A stretch of DNA of 8,393 bases, taken from assembly GCA_946886325.1 (NCBI GenBank), contig CAMPIK010000083.1:1-8393 (forward strand), read 5' to 3'. The translations under genes and the position numbers were made by a program. The notes below the pieces were generated by a model. It made no database searches. It was not told the origin of the DNA and saw nothing but the letters and a program-made list of their open reading frames with translations. The DNA comes from an uncultured Shinella sp. (GTDB taxonomy: Bacteria; Pseudomonadota; Alphaproteobacteria; Rhizobiales; Rhizobiaceae). Positions 6,456 through 8,393 of this stretch are shown piece by piece. Position 1 is the first letter of the stretch; every line of letters starts with the position of its first letter.

Positions 6456-6752
6456 ATGAAGGACCAAAAAGACACAGCCGCCGGCGACCCGGAGGCAACG
6501 GCGATCGCCGCACTTGGCTGGCTGGCACAGGAGCCGGAGCTTCTGTCCCGTTTTCTGGCACTGACCGGCATCGAACCGGCCCACCTGCGCCATGCGGCCG
6601 GCGATCCGGCTTTCCTGGCCGGCGTGCTCGATTTCCTGATGGGCCACGAGCCGACGCTGATGCGCTTCACGGAGGCAAGCGGTATTTCGCCGGAAGCGGT
6701 CGTGCGGGCGCACGCGAAGCTTGGCGGGCCGCCGGCCGACCACGGCTGGTGA
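6456..6752 (+). CDS. DUF3572 family small protein
   Basis: This 98-residue protein fits the DUF3572 family, small rhizobial/alphaproteobacterial proteins of unknown function found next to divK. Recognisable stretches are [19 protein letters not shown] (16-34), then [10 protein letters not shown] and [16 protein letters not shown] (53-68). It looks like a small all-helical cytosolic protein without signal peptide or membrane segment. I prefer ATG 6456, preceded by GGAA (6446-6449) at 6 nt, over the in-frame TTG at 6444, which would add only METP. Divergent from divK; no direct evidence links it functionally to the DivK pathway beyond neighbourhood. A 7-bp hairpin (CCGGCCG 6732-6738 with CGGCTGG 6743-6749) covers its last codons but lacks a T run. 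Confidence 0.85.
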   Translation: MKDQKDTAAGDPEATAIAALGWLAQEPELLSRFLALTGIEPAHLRHAAGDPAFLAGVLDFLMGHEPTLMRFTEASGISPEAVVRAHAKLGGPPADHGW

Positions 6753-6801
6753 AGCGGCAGGGCAGCGCTGCGGCTCGCTGTCGATGATGTCACGCGTCAA
6801 T

Positions 6802-6845
6802 CCGTTCTGCGGCCATTCTGTAGCCGTTCTGTGGGCATTCGCTCG
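6802..6845 (+). repeat. Imperfect 11-bp tandem repeat
   Basis: Three consecutive 11-bp units, CCGTTCTGCGG (6802-6812), CCATTCTGTAG (6813-6823) and CCGTTCTGTGG (6824-6834), fit CC(G/A)TTCTG(C/T)(G/A)G. A degenerate fourth, GCATTCGCTCG, follows. The array is in the gap between the DUF3572 gene and dinB, about 75 nt upstream of the dinB promoter. No function can be assigned. Confidence 0.55.
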
Positions 6846-6918
6846 GCGGATAGGCCGCTTTTGGCCGGGCATTGGGCGGCTCGCCGGTCAGTCCGGACTG
6901 CCGACCCGCATTCCGGCC

Positions 6919-6947
6919 TTGAGACTCGACAACTTAGGCATTAAAGT
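6919..6947 (+). promoter_or_regulatory. Sigma-70-type promoter of dinB
   Basis: TTGAGA (6919-6924, five of six to the -35 consensus) is followed after exactly 17 nt by TAAAGT (6942-6947, four of six to the -10). The predicted transcription start near 6954 falls on the first half of the LexA box, giving a leader of only about 20 nt. Confidence 0.55.
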
Positions 6948-6953
6948 CGAAAT

Positions 6954-6968
6954 GTTCAATCTTTGTTC
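6954..6968 (+). promoter_or_regulatory. LexA (SOS) box of dinB, alphaproteobacterial type
   Basis: GTTC (6954-6957), seven bases, GTTC (6965-6968) is an exact match to the direct-repeat SOS box GTTC-N7-GTTC bound by alphaproteobacterial LexA. It lies immediately downstream of the predicted -10 and 6 nt before the chosen dinB ATG, so LexA would block transcription initiation. It also overlaps the alternative TTG start (6963), which argues for the ATG at 6975. Confidence 0.8.
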
Positions 6969-6974
6969 CGATCC

Positions 6975-8261
6975 ATGTCCAGCGACGCAACGCGCCTGCC
7001 CGGTTTCTGCCGAGACTGCCTGACCGAGCAGAAGGATGAGGCGCGCCGGTGCCGTGCCTGCGGCAGCCCGAGGGTGCTGCGCCATGCGGAACTCTTCGCA
7101 CTCAGCCTTGCCCATATCGATTGCGACGCGTTCTATGCCTCGGTCGAGAAGCGCGACAATCCCGAGCTTGCCGACAAGCCTGTCATCATCGGCGGCGGCA
7201 AGCGCGGCGTCGTCTCGACGGCCTGTTATGTCGCGCGCATCCACGGCGTGCGCTCGGCCATGCCGATGTTCAAGGCGCTCGAGGCCTGCCCGCAGGCGGT
7301 GGTGATCCGGCCCGACATGGAGAAATACGTGCGCGTCGGCCGCGAGGTGCGCGCCCTCATGCAGGAACTGACGCCGCTCGTGCAGCCGCTGTCGATCGAC
7401 GAGGCCTTTCTCGAACTCAAGGGCACCCAGCGGCTGCATCACGATCCGCCCGCCAAGGTGCTCGCCCGCTTCGCCAGGCGCATCGAACAGGAGATCGGCA
7501 TCACGATCTCCGTCGGGCTTTCCTATTGCAAGTTCCTCGCCAAGGTCGCCTCCGACATGCAGAAGCCGCGGGGCTTCTCGGTGATCGGAGCGGCCGAGGC
7601 GACGGACTTCCTGAAGGACAAGCCGGTCAAGCTGATCTGGGGCGTCGGCAAGGCCTTTGCCGAGACGCTGGAGCGCGACGGCATCCGGCTGATCGGCCAG
7701 TTGCAGACGATGGAGGAAACCGACCTGATGCGCCGCTACGGCGTCATGGGAAAACGGCTCTATCATCTCTCGCGCGGCGAGGACGACCGCGAGGTCCACC
7801 TGAACGACGGCGCCAAGAGCGTCTCTTCGGAAACGACCTTCTTCGACGACATATCGCGCCATGACGATCTCGTGCCGATCCTGCGGCGCCTCAGCGAGCA
7901 GGTCGCCGCCCGGCTGCGCAAGGCCGGCATTTCCGGCCAGACGGTCGTCCTGAAGCTGAAAACGGCGGATTTCAAGAGCCGCACGCGCAACCGCAAGCTG
8001 GAAGACCCGACGATGCTCGCCGACCGCATCTTCCGCACCGGCATCGAACTCCTGCGCAAGGAGACCGACGGCACGAAGTTCCGCCTGATCGGCATCGGCG
8101 TCTCCGATCTCGGCGATGCCGAGCGCGCCGACCCGCCCGATCTCGTCGATCCGCAGGCAGCAAGGCGCGCGGCCGCGGAAGCGGCGATGAACCAGCTTCG
8201 CGACAAGTTCGGCAAGGCGAGCGTCGAGACCGGCTATACGTTCGGCAAGGACCGGCGCTGA
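6975..8261 (+). CDS. dinB: DNA polymerase IV (Y-family, DinB) with N-terminal zinc ribbon
   Basis: This 428-residue Y-family translesion polymerase copies damaged DNA at stalled forks and is typically error-prone. The catalytic core starts at about residue 44. It includes [12 protein letters not shown] (47-58; D49 metal ligand, Y54 at the steric-gate position), the finger segment [14 protein letters not shown], and LSIDEAFLE (139-147; D142/E143 catalytic). The thumb helix-hairpin-helix is at [12 protein letters not shown] (221-232) and the little-finger domain at about 280-400. Before the core lies a 40-residue extension with a CxxC-CxxC zinc ribbon (C12/C15, C26/C29), absent from E. coli Pol IV. 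The C terminus ([12 protein letters not shown]) shows no canonical QL-type beta-clamp motif. The ATG at 6975 lacks a clear Shine-Dalgarno; the in-frame TTG 6963 lies within the LexA box. Expected to be SOS-induced through the box just upstream. Confidence 0.95.
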   Translation: MSSDATRLPGFCRDCLTEQKDEARRCRACGSPRVLRHAELFALSLAHIDCDAFYASVEKRDNPELADKPVIIGGGKRGVVSTACYVARIHGVRSAMPMFKALEACPQAVVIRPDMEKYVRVGREVRALMQELTPLVQPLSIDEAFLELKGTQRLHHDPPAKVLARFARRIEQEIGITISVGLSYCKFLAKVASDMQKPRGFSVIGAAEATDFLKDKPVKLIWGVGKAFAETLERDGIRLIGQLQTMEETDLMRRYGVMGKRLYHLSRGEDDREVHLNDGAKSVSSETTFFDDISRHDDLVPILRRLSEQVAARLRKAGISGQTVVLKLKTADFKSRTRNRKLEDPTMLADRIFRTGIELLRKETDGTKFRLIGIGVSDLGDAERADPPDLVDPQAARRAAAEAAMNQLRDKFGKASVETGYTFGKDRR

Positions 8262-8393
8262 GCGCATCTCCTGCCCCGATCGCGCCTGTCGCCCCTTCGA
8301 TCACCCCACATGATCACATTGTCGCGAGAATCGCGCCTTTTGCCCAAACTTGTCCGCTGCGGACGGTGACGGGCGAATAAGGGCACCCTACCG
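8262..8393 (+). other. Downstream region of dinB with a weak terminator candidate
   Basis: CGCGA (8323-8327) and TCGCG (8331-8335) form a 5-bp hairpin with a GAA loop, followed by CCTTTT (8336-8341). This is a weak intrinsic-terminator candidate for dinB. Two other small dyads, GATCA/TGATC (8299-8315) and GTCCG/CGGAC (8352-8364), have no T run. No gene start is visible before the window ends. Confidence 0.4.

Noticed and set aside
6889..6900. Perfect palindrome CAGTCCGGACTG upstream of dinB
   Set aside because: A 12-bp GC-rich dyad with no loop and no T run, outside the promoter; I could not connect it to any regulator.
6888..8267. Long - strand open frame opposite dinB (459 codons), and similar long frames opposite pleD and MFS
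   Set aside because: Typical antisense shadows in GC-rich coding DNA; the + strand dinB and the - strand pleD carry complete conserved motifs.

Overview
The window looks like chromosomal core sequence from an alphaproteobacterium of the Rhizobiaceae (Sinorhizobium/Ensifer or Rhizobium type). The reasons are the GC-rich codon use, the divK-pleD cell-cycle pair, a dinB gene preceded by an alphaproteobacterial-type LexA box (GTTC-N7-GTTC), and the gene order rnr / DUF983 / Nudix / MFS / rpmG / pleD / divK / DUF3572 / dinB, which I recall from Sinorhizobium meliloti. I see no mobile element, CRISPR array, tRNA or rRNA.

Left part, + strand (1-3611): the 3' half of rnr (RNase R) is followed by a DUF983 zinc-ribbon membrane protein, a Nudix hydrolase and a YcaD-like MFS permease. 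Gaps are short (35 nt, a 4-nt ATGA overlap, 13 nt), so these probably form one transcription unit. Next comes rpmG (ribosomal protein L33) with its own putative promoter. Its leader holds a terminator-like hairpin just before the Shine-Dalgarno sequence, and a strong intrinsic terminator follows the gene.

Central gap (3883-4558): about 675 nt without a credible protein gene, partly AT-rich. It holds the rpmG terminator and, facing it on the - strand, a second strong terminator that closes a structured segment of about 100 nt. I interpret this segment as a trans-acting sRNA gene. Its position between rpmG and pleD and its size agree with what I remember of the S. meliloti cell-cycle/stress sRNA EcpR1. 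The gap also contains a dense cluster of TTGTG/CACAA inverted repeats and weak - strand hairpins that could end the pleD transcript.

Right part: divK and pleD form a two-gene - strand operon (16 nt apart) encoding a single-domain response regulator and a two-receiver GGDEF diguanylate cyclase. This is the alphaproteobacterial phospho-signalling and c-di-GMP module for cell polarity and division. Divergent from it on the + strand is a small DUF3572 gene, followed after 222 nt by dinB (DNA polymerase IV). dinB has an N-terminal zinc-ribbon extension and a clear promoter/LexA-box arrangement for SOS control.

The proteins themselves are mostly familiar. The points that deserve a second look are regulatory: the - strand sRNA, the rpmG leader hairpin, the LexA box placed at the dinB start site, the palindrome cluster and a small 11-bp tandem repeat upstream of dinB.
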